Below are positions 27,372 through 35,910 of a stretch of 64,000 nt of DNA, piece by piece. A program made the translations under genes and the position numbers. The stretch's first letter is position 1. Every line of letters starts with the position of its first letter. The notes under the pieces were generated by a model. The model was not told the DNA's origin. It saw only the letters and a list, made by a program, of their open reading frames with translations, and did no database searches. The stretch comes from Hydrogenophaga sp. (lineage in GTDB: Bacteria > Pseudomonadota > Gammaproteobacteria > Burkholderiales > Burkholderiaceae_C): the NCBI RefSeq assembly GCF_019635465.1, contig NZ_JAHBZK010000007.1, positions 62,001-126,000 of the forward strand. The letters are read 5' to 3'.

Positions 27372-30300
27372 ATGAAGGCCAACGACCAGAACCCGGTGAC
27401 CTTCGTGGTGCAGGGCACCCCCACGTCAGCGGCAACCACCCGCGACGCATCCGCCAATGGCCCGCCCACCCTTGGCGGCCGCGCAAGGGTCAGCCAAAGG
27501 GTGCAGATGGGCGCGGTACGCGGTGCCGGCCAGGCCGTGCGGCTGAGCCTCACACCTGGCACAGATGCCTTGGTTCTGCACATCGCCAATGGCCCGTCAC
27601 TGATGCTGCATCCGCACACCGCGCGCGACCTGATGACGGCCCAGCAATCGGCACCAGGCGCGGTGCGTGGAAGCAACGGCGCCGACATCGCGGTGCCCGC
27701 ACAACTGTCCTGGCCGGGTCTGGAGCGGGCGGGCGCGACGCGGGGGCGCCTGGGTCAGGTGCTGCTGTCGGCCATCGAAGTGGTCACCGGCCTGGGCGCA
27801 CAGCCAGTGTCCCGCTTGACGGCGCAACGCATCGCGCAGCGCATGGACGACCAGGTCGACCCCGGCGTCTACGCGCTCAAGGCGGACACCTTTGACGGGC
27901 CACTCAAGGGCCAGAACAAGCTGACACGCATTGCGGCCGCTGGCGGCGGTGGTCCGATGCTGGTGCTGCTGCACGGCACGTTCTCCGAGACCCATGGCAC
28001 CTTTGCCAAGCTGTGGACGCATCACCCTCAGCGTGTGCGCGACCTTTTCGCTCACTACGGTGATCGGGTCTACGGCCTGGATCACCCCACGCTGGGCGCC
28101 AGCCCGATCGACAACGCCTTGTTGCTCGCGCGCGCCCTGCCCGACGGTGCACGGGTTCATCTGCTGACCCATTCGCGCGGCGGGCTGGTTGGCGAGGTAT
28201 TGGCCCGCGTGTGCGCGCACCCCGACCTGGACGAGGCGGCCCTGGCGCCATTCAAGCCGGCCGACCAGCGTGGGTCGTTGCGTGCGCTGCGGGCGCTGGC
28301 CGCCGAACTCAAAGGGCGCGACATTCGCGTCGAGCGCATGGTGCGCGTGGCCTGCCCGGCCCGTGGCACGCTCCTGGCGTCCGGTCGCCTCGACGCCTAT
28401 GTCTCGGTCCTCAAATGGACACTCGAACTGGCCGGTGTGCCGGTGGTGCCGCGCCTGCTGGATTTTCTCGGCGACGTCGCCAGCCAGCGCACCGACCCTG
28501 CGGTGCTGCCCGGCCTGCAGGCCATGACGCCCGACAGCGCGCTGGTGCAGTGGTTGCACACGCTGGATCGGCATGGGCCGTTGCCGGGTCAGCTGCGAGT
28601 GGTGGCGGGCGACATCGAAGGCGACTCCGTGATGTCCTGGGTGAAGACCCTGCTGGCCGATGCCTTCTACTGGACCGACAACGACCTGGTCGTGCAGACC
28701 CGCTCGATGTACGGCGGCACAGCGCGAGCCGGTACGCCAACCCAGCCAGGCGCCAGCTTCGTGTATGAGCGTGGCGGGCAGGTGACCCACTTTGCCTACT
28801 TCAGCCACCCCCGCACGGCCGAGGCGGTGTGCGACGGCCTCACGCAGGCGCAACCCGCTGGGTTTCGTGCCATCGGACCGCTGTCGTGGGCGGGGCAAAG
28901 CAGCGACGGCGTGCGCGCCGCGCCCCGCGCCAACAGTTCGGACACGGGCAAGCGCCCAGCGCTCATCCTGTTGCCGGGCATTCTGGGCAGCAACCTGGCG
29001 GTCAACGGCGAGCGCGTCTGGCTGGGCTTTCGCATGCTGGGTGGCCTGGATCGGCTGCGCTGGAGCGGCACCGCGGGCGCGATCACACCCGACGGGCCGA
29101 TCAGTGTGGTCTACGACCGCCTGGCCGAATTCCTGAGCGATACCCACGAGGTCATCGAGTTCGATTTCGACTGGCGCCGCCCCATTGAAGAAGAAGCCCG
29201 GCGACTGGCTGAATGCATGGAGCGCGAACTCAACGAGCGCTCGGCCAGCGGTCAGCCGGTGCGTTTGCTGGCGCATTCGATGGGGGGCCTGGTGGCACGC
29301 ACCGTGCAACTGGAGCGCCCGGACGTGTGGCAACGCTGGAGCGAGCGCGCCGGTGCGCGGCTGCTCATGCTCGGCACCCCCAACGCGGGCTCGTACGCGC
29401 CCATGCAAGTGCTCTCGGGCGACGACACCTTCGGCAACGCACTGGCCGCCTTCGGTTTGCCGTTTCACGATCACGAAGCGCGCAACATCATGGCCGGCAT
29501 GCCCGGATTTCTGCAACTGCAGGCCGGGCTGACCGACGAGTCTCTCGGCCTGGGGCGCAGCGAGCGCTGGCAGGCCCTCGCCGATCAGGACCTCAAGACC
29601 CTTGAGCGGGCCGCCACCTGGCACAGCGAAGGGCCGCAGCGCTCCATCTATCGCTGGGGTGTTCCGCCTCAGGCCGTGCTCGATCAGGCCATCGCTTTGC
29701 GCAAGCGGCTCGACCGGCAGGTTCTGGAAGACCTCGCCGCGTTTCGGGACCGCATGTTGCTGGTCGTGGGCCACGCGCGCTTCACACCGGCCCGCTTCGA
29801 CCTGGACCCCAACGAAGGCCTGGTGTACCTGGACCTGCCCGAAGGCGGCGATGGACGGGTGACGCTGGACAGTGCGCGCCTGCCCGGGGTTCGCACCTGG
29901 CAGCTCGATTGCGCCCATGGCGACTTGCCCGCTGCGCGCGGAGCCTTCGAGGCTTACCTCGAGCTGCTCGAGCGCGGCGACACCGCGCGCCTGAAGGCCC
30001 TGCCAGCGCCGACACGCGCAGCCCCGGATGCACAAACCCTGGTGCGCCATCGCCCGTCGCGACAACCGGGTGCGCTCGCAGCGCCGTTGGTCAACCCCGG
30101 CGACGTGTTCGGGGCGGCACAGGTTGACCGCCCTCAGGCGACGGCGCGAACACGCCCCTTGCTGGTCAGCGTGCACAACGGCAACCTCAAGTTCATGCGG
30201 CGCACCTTGATGGTGGGTCACTACACCGCGTCCGCACTCAGCGGCAGCGAAGCCGTCGTCGACCGCTACATCGGCGGCACCATGTCGGCGTCACTGCGTG

Positions 30301-32906
30301 CCGGCCTCTATCCGGAAGCCCCCGGCACCCACCAGGTGTTCGTCAATCACCAGCCCGACCAGGCGAACCCGCTGGGCCTGCCCCGGCCGCCGCACGTGGT
30401 GGTGGTGGGCCTGGGGCCCGAGGCCAAGCTCAACAGCACGCAGCTCGCCATGAGTGTGCGGCAAGCGGCCATGGCCTGGTCCCAACGGATGTCCGAGACA
30501 CCTGGCGCGGGCAGCGACAACTTCGAGCTGGCTGCCACGCTCATTGGCAGCGGCGGCACGGGCATCAGCACCGGTACCTCGGCACAGGCCATCGCGCAAG
30601 GTGTGCGCGAGGCCAACCAGCGTCTGGCACAGCACAAGTGGCCGCTGGTGGGCCACATCCACCTGATCGAGCTCTACCTCGACCGCGCGACCGAGGCCTG
30701 GTCCGCGTTGCGGCTGCTGACACTGGCCGCTCCCGAGCATTTCACCCTGACACCCACCGTCCAGTGCGGCATCGGCCCACTGCGACGACCGCTGGACAGT
30801 GGCTACCGCGGCACCGCGTACGACTACATCAGCGCCATCATGCAGCGCGACGAGCACGGTGAGCCGCACATCGTCTACTCGCTCGACACCCAACGCGCGC
30901 GCACCGAGGTGCGGGCGCAGGCGACACAGACCACGCTGGTGCGCGAGCTGGTCAAACGCGCATCGAACCACGCCAATCAGGACCCGCAAATGGGCCGCAC
31001 CCTGTTTCAGCTGCTGGTGCCGGTCGAAATGGAGGCCAGCCTGGGTGGCACCACCGAACTGGTGCTCGAGCTCGACGACGGGACTGCCGCCATCCCCTGG
31101 GAGCTCCTCGACGCCCCGCAGGACGGGCGCAGCGGCCCGCGCAAACCCTGGGCCATCCGCAACAAGCTGCTGCGACGCTTGCGCACCGTCAACTTTCGCG
31201 CCCAGGTGAGCGACGCCACGCTGGAAGACGACGTGCTGGTCATCGGCGAGCCACAGTGCGACCCGACGCTCTACCCTGCGCTGCCCTCTGCGCGCGAGGA
31301 AGCCCTCGCAGTGGCCGAGGCCCTGCAGGGGCCACAAGGCCTTGACCCGGCGCGCGTGCACACGCTGATCGCAGACGAACAGGGCGCAGGCCCCGACGCG
31401 GCAAGTGTCATCAACGGCCTGCTGGCGCGTCGGTACAGGGTCGTGCACATCGCAGGCCACGGCGAGCCCGAGCTGCTGCGCGAGGGACTGCCGCCCAAAC
31501 TGCGGGGCGTGGTGCTCAGCGACGGCGCCTTCCTGGGGCCACACGAGGTGCAAGCCATGCGCACCGTGCCGGAGTTGGTGTTCCTCAACTGCTGTCACTT
31601 GGCGGCCGATAACGGCAAGTTGCTGCTGACCGACTACGACCGGGCCGCCTTCGCCGCGGGCGTGGCCAAACAGCTCATCCGCATCGGCGTGCGCTGCGTG
31701 GTGGCGGCCGGCTGGGCGGTGGAGGACGACGCCGCCAACCAGTTCGCAAGGGCCTTCTACCAGGCCTTGCTCGGCGGGCAGCGATTCATGGACGCAGTGC
31801 AGGCCGGACGCGTGGCCGCCCACGACGCCAGCCCCCAAGGCAACACCTGGGCGGCCTACCAGTGCTATGGCGATGCCGACTGGGTGTGGGAGCGCGCCGA
31901 AGTCGATACGCGCCGCGCACCACCCACGCCCGCCCAGATCTACGCCGGCGTGGCGTCACCGGCCGCACTGGCGCTGGCGCTGGAAACCCTGGCCGTGGAA
32001 AGCACCACCCAGGGCGCGCGACCCGAGACCCAGCGCGAGAAGATCCGCCATCTGCAGGCACGCTTCGAGAGCGCCTGGGGCGCCATGGGCGCGGTCGCAG
32101 AAGCGTTTGGCGTCGCCTGGGCCGAGGCGGGCGAGGCATCGCTGGCGCTTCAGTGGTATGCCCGCGCGATGGCCGCCAACGACGGCAGTGCATCGGTCAA
32201 GGCGAGCGAACAGCACGCCAACCTGCTGGCCCGCCAGGCCTGGGAACAGGTGCGCCACACCACCGGCGACACGCCACAGCGGGCGTCCACCGTGCGAGCC
32301 GCAAAGCGCGACATTGGGCTGGCCATCGACACCCTGCGGGCATTGCTGGTGGTCTCCCCCACGCTCGAACGGGAAGGTCTGCTGGGCTCGGCCTTCAAAC
32401 GGCTCGCCATGGTTGAGCGTGTAGCGGGCGACGGCGCAGCCGAGCAAGCGGCCCTGGCGCACATGGCCCATCACTACGGCAACGCCGAGCGGCTGGCCCA
32501 GCAGTCTGGTCGAACCGACCTGTTCTACCCCGCGCTCAACCTGCTCGCCGCCGATCTGCTGCGCGGGCGACCACTGGACACCGCGCGCGTGCAACGCACG
32601 CGTGACACCTTGCAACGGCAGCGTCAGAACGAGCCCGATTTCTGGAGCGTTGCGGGCCTGCCGGAGCTGGCCGCCATCGAGGCCCTGCACCAAGGTTCGC
32701 TGGCCCTTGCTTTCATGAACATCAACGACTCTCTGAGTGACCTGCAATCGCGTGCCGGGTCGGCACGCCAATGGGCCTCACTGGCCGATCAGATGCGTTT
32801 CGTGCTCAGCCATGCGAAGGTGGTCAAACCCGGCGACCGCGCGGCCGCTCAGACGCTCATGCAACAGCTCGACGCCTGGTCGAAGGTGGACGGTCCTCGC
32901 GTTTGA
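27372..32906 (+). CDS. Giant CHAT-domain protease with two alpha/beta-hydrolase domains and TPR-like tail
   Basis: This 1844-residue protein appears to hold five parts. (1) Residues about 190-500: alpha/beta hydrolase with LVLLHGTFSETHG and the nucleophile elbow THSRGG (Ser268). (2) About 525-890: LCAT/PGAP1-like lipase fold with LILLPGILGS, AHSMGG (Ser636) and LGTPNAGS. (3) About 925-1125: a segment resembling the macro-like N-terminal domain of M17 aminopeptidases. (4) About 1225-1510: CHAT caspase-like protease, His1363 in HIAGHGE and Cys1408 in FLNCCHLA. (5) About 1515-1844: helical, TPR-like. No signal peptide or membrane span. GAGG precedes the ATG. Last gene of the metacaspase operon; function not known. 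Confidence 0.9.
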   Translation: MKANDQNPVTFVVQGTPTSAATTRDASANGPPTLGGRARVSQRVQMGAVRGAGQAVRLSLTPGTDALVLHIANGPSLMLHPHTARDLMTAQQSAPGAVRGSNGADIAVPAQLSWPGLERAGATRGRLGQVLLSAIEVVTGLGAQPVSRLTAQRIAQRMDDQVDPGVYALKADTFDGPLKGQNKLTRIAAAGGGGPMLVLLHGTFSETHGTFAKLWTHHPQRVRDLFAHYGDRVYGLDHPTLGASPIDNALLLARALPDGARVHLLTHSRGGLVGEVLARVCAHPDLDEAALAPFKPADQRGSLRALRALAAELKGRDIRVERMVRVACPARGTLLASGRLDAYVSVLKWTLELAGVPVVPRLLDFLGDVASQRTDPAVLPGLQAMTPDSALVQWLHTLDRHGPLPGQLRVVAGDIEGDSVMSWVKTLLADAFYWTDNDLVVQTRSMYGGTARAGTPTQPGASFVYERGGQVTHFAYFSHPRTAEAVCDGLTQAQPAGFRAIGPLSWAGQSSDGVRAAPRANSSDTGKRPALILLPGILGSNLAVNGERVWLGFRMLGGLDRLRWSGTAGAITPDGPISVVYDRLAEFLSDTHEVIEFDFDWRRPIEEEARRLAECMERELNERSASGQPVRLLAHSMGGLVARTVQLERPDVWQRWSERAGARLLMLGTPNAGSYAPMQVLSGDDTFGNALAAFGLPFHDHEARNIMAGMPGFLQLQAGLTDESLGLGRSERWQALADQDLKTLERAATWHSEGPQRSIYRWGVPPQAVLDQAIALRKRLDRQVLEDLAAFRDRMLLVVGHARFTPARFDLDPNEGLVYLDLPEGGDGRVTLDSARLPGVRTWQLDCAHGDLPAARGAFEAYLELLERGDTARLKALPAPTRAAPDAQTLVRHRPSRQPGALAAPLVNPGDVFGAAQVDRPQATARTRPLLVSVHNGNLKFMRRTLMVGHYTASALSGSEAVVDRYIGGTMSASLRAGLYPEAPGTHQVFVNHQPDQANPLGLPRPPHVVVVGLGPEAKLNSTQLAMSVRQAAMAWSQRMSETPGAGSDNFELAATLIGSGGTGISTGTSAQAIAQGVREANQRLAQHKWPLVGHIHLIELYLDRATEAWSALRLLTLAAPEHFTLTPTVQCGIGPLRRPLDSGYRGTAYDYISAIMQRDEHGEPHIVYSLDTQRARTEVRAQATQTTLVRELVKRASNHANQDPQMGRTLFQLLVPVEMEASLGGTTELVLELDDGTAAIPWELLDAPQDGRSGPRKPWAIRNKLLRRLRTVNFRAQVSDATLEDDVLVIGEPQCDPTLYPALPSAREEALAVAEALQGPQGLDPARVHTLIADEQGAGPDAASVINGLLARRYRVVHIAGHGEPELLREGLPPKLRGVVLSDGAFLGPHEVQAMRTVPELVFLNCCHLAADNGKLLLTDYDRAAFAAGVAKQLIRIGVRCVVAAGWAVEDDAANQFARAFYQALLGGQRFMDAVQAGRVAAHDASPQGNTWAAYQCYGDADWVWERAEVDTRRAPPTPAQIYAGVASPAALALALETLAVESTTQGARPETQREKIRHLQARFESAWGAMGAVAEAFGVAWAEAGEASLALQWYARAMAANDGSASVKASEQHANLLARQAWEQVRHTTGDTPQRASTVRAAKRDIGLAIDTLRALLVVSPTLEREGLLGSAFKRLAMVERVAGDGAAEQAALAHMAHHYGNAERLAQQSGRTDLFYPALNLLAADLLRGRPLDTARVQRTRDTLQRQRQNEPDFWSVAGLPELAAIEALHQGSLALAFMNINDSLSDLQSRAGSARQWASLADQMRFVLSHAKVVKPGDRAAAQTLMQQLDAWSKVDGPRV

Positions 32907-33029
32907 TGACGGATGACCTCGTGCGCGGTGCGCACTCATGACGAATGACTGAAGCCACCCAGACCGCGAGGCAGTCATGGGCGAAGCCAGATCATGCCGG
33001 CCGCGCAGCGGCCGCGTCATTCGTCATCA
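32904..33029. repeat. Three copies of a 14-bp repeat at the convergent gene ends
   Basis: TGATGACGGATGAC at 32904-32917 (its first three bases are the CHAT gene stop), TCATGACGAATGAC at 32936-32949, and the inverse copy TGATGACGAATGAC on the minus strand at 33029-33016 (its first three bases are the stop of the facing gene) differ by one or two bases. A 7-bp hairpin (CGGCCGC/GCGGCCG, 32998-33014) lies inside. The outer pair could fold into a long stem and act as a terminator for both genes. Confidence 0.7.
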
Positions 33030-33386
33030 GACGCGCTTGCGTCCGGGACCCAGCCCATGTGCCTGGCGTCCCAGCGCAAACGACAAAAAGAGCTTGATCC
33101 ACAACGTGGACCCGGCGATGGCGATCCAGGTGTCGTAGTCCACCCGGCCCAGTGCCACCAGCACGATCACGCCAACCATCACGCCGCCGCCGACCAGGTT
33201 GAACGCCAGTTCGTAGGGTGCGTAGCGCGCCGCATTGGGTGGCGGCATGCCCTTCTTGAGCGCGACCTCCGAAAAGTCCTTTCGCACACCGATGCGCCAG
33301 GCGCGGCGCAGCCAGAAGAAGGCCACGGGGAACAGCACCAGGTAAAAGATGATGCGAATCGGGAAGATGCTGAGCGAATAGTCCAT
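33027..33386 (-). CDS. Hypothetical inner-membrane protein
   Basis: The 119-residue product starts MDYSLSIFPIRIIFYLVLFPVAFFWLRRAW and has about three membrane spans (10-28; 70-90; 94-112) with a basic cytoplasmic tail (GLGPGRKRV). The open frame reaches back to 33554 across a terminator, so the ATG at 33386 was chosen. It follows the second SSS symporter on the same strand but beyond a strong terminator, so it is probably a separate unit. No family is recognised. Confidence 0.72.
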   Translation of the reverse strand: MDYSLSIFPIRIIFYLVLFPVAFFWLRRAWRIGVRKDFSEVALKKGMPPPNAARYAPYELAFNLVGGGVMVGVIVLVALGRVDYDTWIAIAGSTLWIKLFLSFALGRQAHGLGPGRKRV

Positions 33387-33442
33387 CGGATTGCCAGGCT
33401 GCACACACGCGGCCGATTGTGCCGTCCACGCGCGGGATCCGT

Positions 33443-33479
33443 TCAAAAAAAAGCCCCGCGGCGCAAACCGGCGGGGCGT
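33443..33479 (-). terminator. Intrinsic terminator after the second SSS symporter gene
   Basis: On the minus strand a GCCCCGC/GCGGGGC stem with an 11-base loop is followed by eight T. It lies about 47 bases after the symporter stop. Confidence 0.92.
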
Positions 33480-33525
33480 GGAGGCCTGCCACAGGCCGCC
33501 GAAGCGGCCCGTGACAAGGTTGGGA

Positions 33526-35379
33526 TCAGTGACCCGTTGCAGCGCCCGCGCCACGGGGCACGCGCACCGATTCCACCAGGTGCTGAATGTGATCCGGCAC
33601 CGGCTTGGAAGCCTTGCTCACCAGGAAGGCAACCACGAAGTTCACGATCGCGCCCACCGTGCCGAAGGCTTCGGGGGTGATGGTGAAGAAGCTGTTGACG
33701 CCACCGATGAGGTCGGTGTAGCCGGTGCCTTTGATGAAGAAGATGCCCTTGTGTGCGAACACATAGAACAGCGTCACGAACAGGCCAGCCAGCATGCCGC
33801 AGATCGCGCCCTTGTCGGTCACCTTCTTGCTGAAGATGCCCATCATGATGGCGGGGAAGATCGTGGATGCCGCGATACCGAAGGCCAGGGCCACGGTACC
33901 GGCCGCGAAGCCTGGTGGCTTCAGGCCCAGATAGCCAGCCACCACGATGGCACCGGCCATCGAGATCTTGCCAGCCAGCAGTTCGCCCTTCTCACTGATG
34001 TCGGGCTTGATGGAGCCCTTGATCAGGTCGTGCGAGATGGCCGACGAGATGGCCAGCAGCAGACCGGCAGCGGTCGACAGAGCAGCGGCCAGACCACCCG
34101 CGGCAACCAGCGCGATCACCCAGTTGGGCAGCAGCGCGATTTCGGGGTTGGCCAGCACGATGATGTCGGCGTTGACGGTGAGCTCGTTGCCTTTCCAGCC
34201 AGCAGCGTCGGCCTTGGCCTTGGCGGCTTCGTTCTTGGTGGCCGAGTTGTAGTACTGGATGCGGCCATCGCCGTTCTTGTCTTCCCACTTGAGCAGGCCG
34301 GTGGCTTCCCAGCGCTTCATCCACTCAGGACGCTTGGCGTATTCCAGGCTGGCTTCGGGCGCGTACAGATCGGCGCGCTGGTTGGCCACGTCGGGGTTGA
34401 CGGTGATGCGGCCATCGGCGTCTTTGGTCAGACCCACAGCGCTGTTGACGGTGCCGTGCAGGTTGAGCTTGGCCATGGCGCCCACAGCGGGTGCCGTGGT
34501 GTACAGCAGCGCAATGAAGACCAGTGCCCAGCCAGCAGAGGCGCGGGCGTCGGCGACCTTCGGCACGGTGAAGAAGCGCACGATCACGTGGGGCAGGCCC
34601 GCGGTACCGATCATGAGCGAGACCGTGTAGAAGAACATGTTGAGCATGCTGCCAGCGCTCGAGGTCGAGTACTGGTTGAAGCCCAGATCGGTCACCACCT
34701 GGTCCAGCTTGGCCAACAGCGTGGTGTTGGTGCCGACGAGGTCGGAACCCAGGCCCAGCTGCGGCAGGAAGTTGCCCGTGAGGTTGAGCGAGATGAAGAA
34801 CGCCGGCACCAGGTAGGCCAGGATCAGCACGATGTACTGAGCCACCTGGGTGTAGGTGATGCCCTTCATGCCGCCGAACACCGCGTAGGCAAACACGATT
34901 GCCATGCCGAGGTAGATACCGGTGTCGCTGGAGACGCCCAGGAAACGCGCGAAGGTCACGCCCACACCGGTCATCTGACCAATGATGTAGGTGATGGAGG
35001 CCACCAGCAGGCAGATCACCGCCACCGTACGCGCCGTTTGCGAGTAATAGCGGTCGCCGATGAACTCGGGCACGGTGAACTTGCCGAACTTGCGCAGGTA
35101 CGGCGCCAGCAGCATGGCCAGCAGCACGTAGCCGCCGGTCCAACCCATCAGGAACACGGCGCCGCCGTAGCCCAGGTTGGAGATCAGGCCGGCCATCGAA
35201 ATGAACGAAGCCGCCGACATCCAGTCAGCGGCCGTTGCCATGCCGTTGGTGACGGGGTGAACACCGCCGCCGGCGACGTAGAAGTCGGAGGTGCTGCCGG
35301 CACGTGACCAGACAGCGATACCGATGTAGAGCGCGAAGGTCGCGCCCACAACGAGGTAAGTCAGGGTTTGCAGATCCAT
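33526..35379 (-). CDS. Sodium:solute symporter (SSS family, ActP-like), second copy
   Basis: This 617-residue symporter is paralogous to the one at 14512-16623: it shares NGMATAADWMSAASFISMAG, LRKFGKFTVPEFIGDRYY, MKGITYTQVAQYIVLI and LAAALSTAAGLLLAISSAIS. It lacks the long Ala/Lys insert but keeps an extracytoplasmic loop with an EF-hand-like sequence DKNGDGRIQYYN (367-378), whose 12th position is Asn instead of the usual Glu. An acetate or other carboxylate substrate is inferred from the family. It starts 9 bases after its DUF4212 partner and ends before a strong terminator. Confidence 0.93.
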   Translation of the reverse strand: MDLQTLTYLVVGATFALYIGIAVWSRAGSTSDFYVAGGGVHPVTNGMATAADWMSAASFISMAGLISNLGYGGAVFLMGWTGGYVLLAMLLAPYLRKFGKFTVPEFIGDRYYSQTARTVAVICLLVASITYIIGQMTGVGVTFARFLGVSSDTGIYLGMAIVFAYAVFGGMKGITYTQVAQYIVLILAYLVPAFFISLNLTGNFLPQLGLGSDLVGTNTTLLAKLDQVVTDLGFNQYSTSSAGSMLNMFFYTVSLMIGTAGLPHVIVRFFTVPKVADARASAGWALVFIALLYTTAPAVGAMAKLNLHGTVNSAVGLTKDADGRITVNPDVANQRADLYAPEASLEYAKRPEWMKRWEATGLLKWEDKNGDGRIQYYNSATKNEAAKAKADAAGWKGNELTVNADIIVLANPEIALLPNWVIALVAAGGLAAALSTAAGLLLAISSAISHDLIKGSIKPDISEKGELLAGKISMAGAIVVAGYLGLKPPGFAAGTVALAFGIAASTIFPAIMMGIFSKKVTDKGAICGMLAGLFVTLFYVFAHKGIFFIKGTGYTDLIGGVNSFFTITPEAFGTVGAIVNFVVAFLVSKASKPVPDHIQHLVESVRVPRGAGAATGH

Positions 35380-35388
35380 GGTGTTACC

Positions 35389-35649
35389 TCAGTCTTCGTG
35401 AACGTCGAATTGACGGTCGATCTGGCCCATCTTGCGTGCGTAATAGAAGATCAGCACGATGAACACGTAGATGGAGCCTTGCTGCGCAAACCAGAAACCA
35501 AGCGGGTAGCCACCCAGCTTGATGCCGTTGAGCGCGCCTGCGAACAGGATGCCGGCCCCGTAGGACACCGCGAACCAGATGATCAACACCTTGGTAAGTA
35601 GTCCCAGCGTGGCCTTCCAATAGGCTGCGGAGTTGTTGTTGCTAGACAT
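35389..35649 (-). CDS. DUF4212 small membrane subunit, second copy
   Basis: The 86-residue protein has two membrane spans (TKVLIIWFAVSYGAGILFA and QGSIYVFIVLIFYYARKM) and the DUF4212 motif GGYPLGFWFAQQGS. It has exactly the same length as the copy at 16627-16887 and occupies the same position relative to its symporter, so the two pairs arose by duplication or share an origin. Start MSSNNNSAAYWKATL at 35649. Confidence 0.92.
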   Translation of the reverse strand: MSSNNNSAAYWKATLGLLTKVLIIWFAVSYGAGILFAGALNGIKLGGYPLGFWFAQQGSIYVFIVLIFYYARKMGQIDRQFDVHED

Positions 35650-35847
35650 TGAGCGTGTCTCCTCGATGGTGAAACCACCATGGGGGAGCCATGGCGGCGA
35701 ACGACCAGGGGCCTCCGCCCTCCGATCCGCCGCGGACTCTCGAAGGGGCACCTTACGGGAAAATTTCACGCCCCTGAGGTCGCTCAGCGGGTTCGGGTAT
35801 GCCCCTAGAACACCTGACACGAATCCAACAACAGCTTGCTTGAAACT

Positions 35848-35874
35848 GACAAGGCGGCCCGAAGCCGCCTTGTC
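35848..35874 (-). terminator. Perfect 11-bp hairpin after ahpF, probable terminator
   Basis: GACAAGGCGGC pairs with GCCGCCTTGTC over a five-base loop, 37 bases after the ahpF stop. The following minus-strand sequence (AGTTTCAAGC) has only a short T-run, so termination may be inefficient. The rest of the 261-base gap should hold the promoter of the DUF4212/SSS pair; no clear element was found. Confidence 0.65.
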
Positions 35875-35910
35875 TCTCGGGGTTCAAGCCCCCCTACCGA
35901 CGGCCTTACG

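Noticed and set aside
27597-31838. Two long minus-strand frames opposite the CHAT protein gene
   Set aside because: No recognisable motif, while the plus strand shows several hydrolase and protease motifs in one frame.
25398-32906. Caspase locus as part of a prophage or integrated element
   Set aside because: No integrase, phage structural gene, tRNA junction or base-composition shift is visible, although the 3' repeats leave the question partly open.
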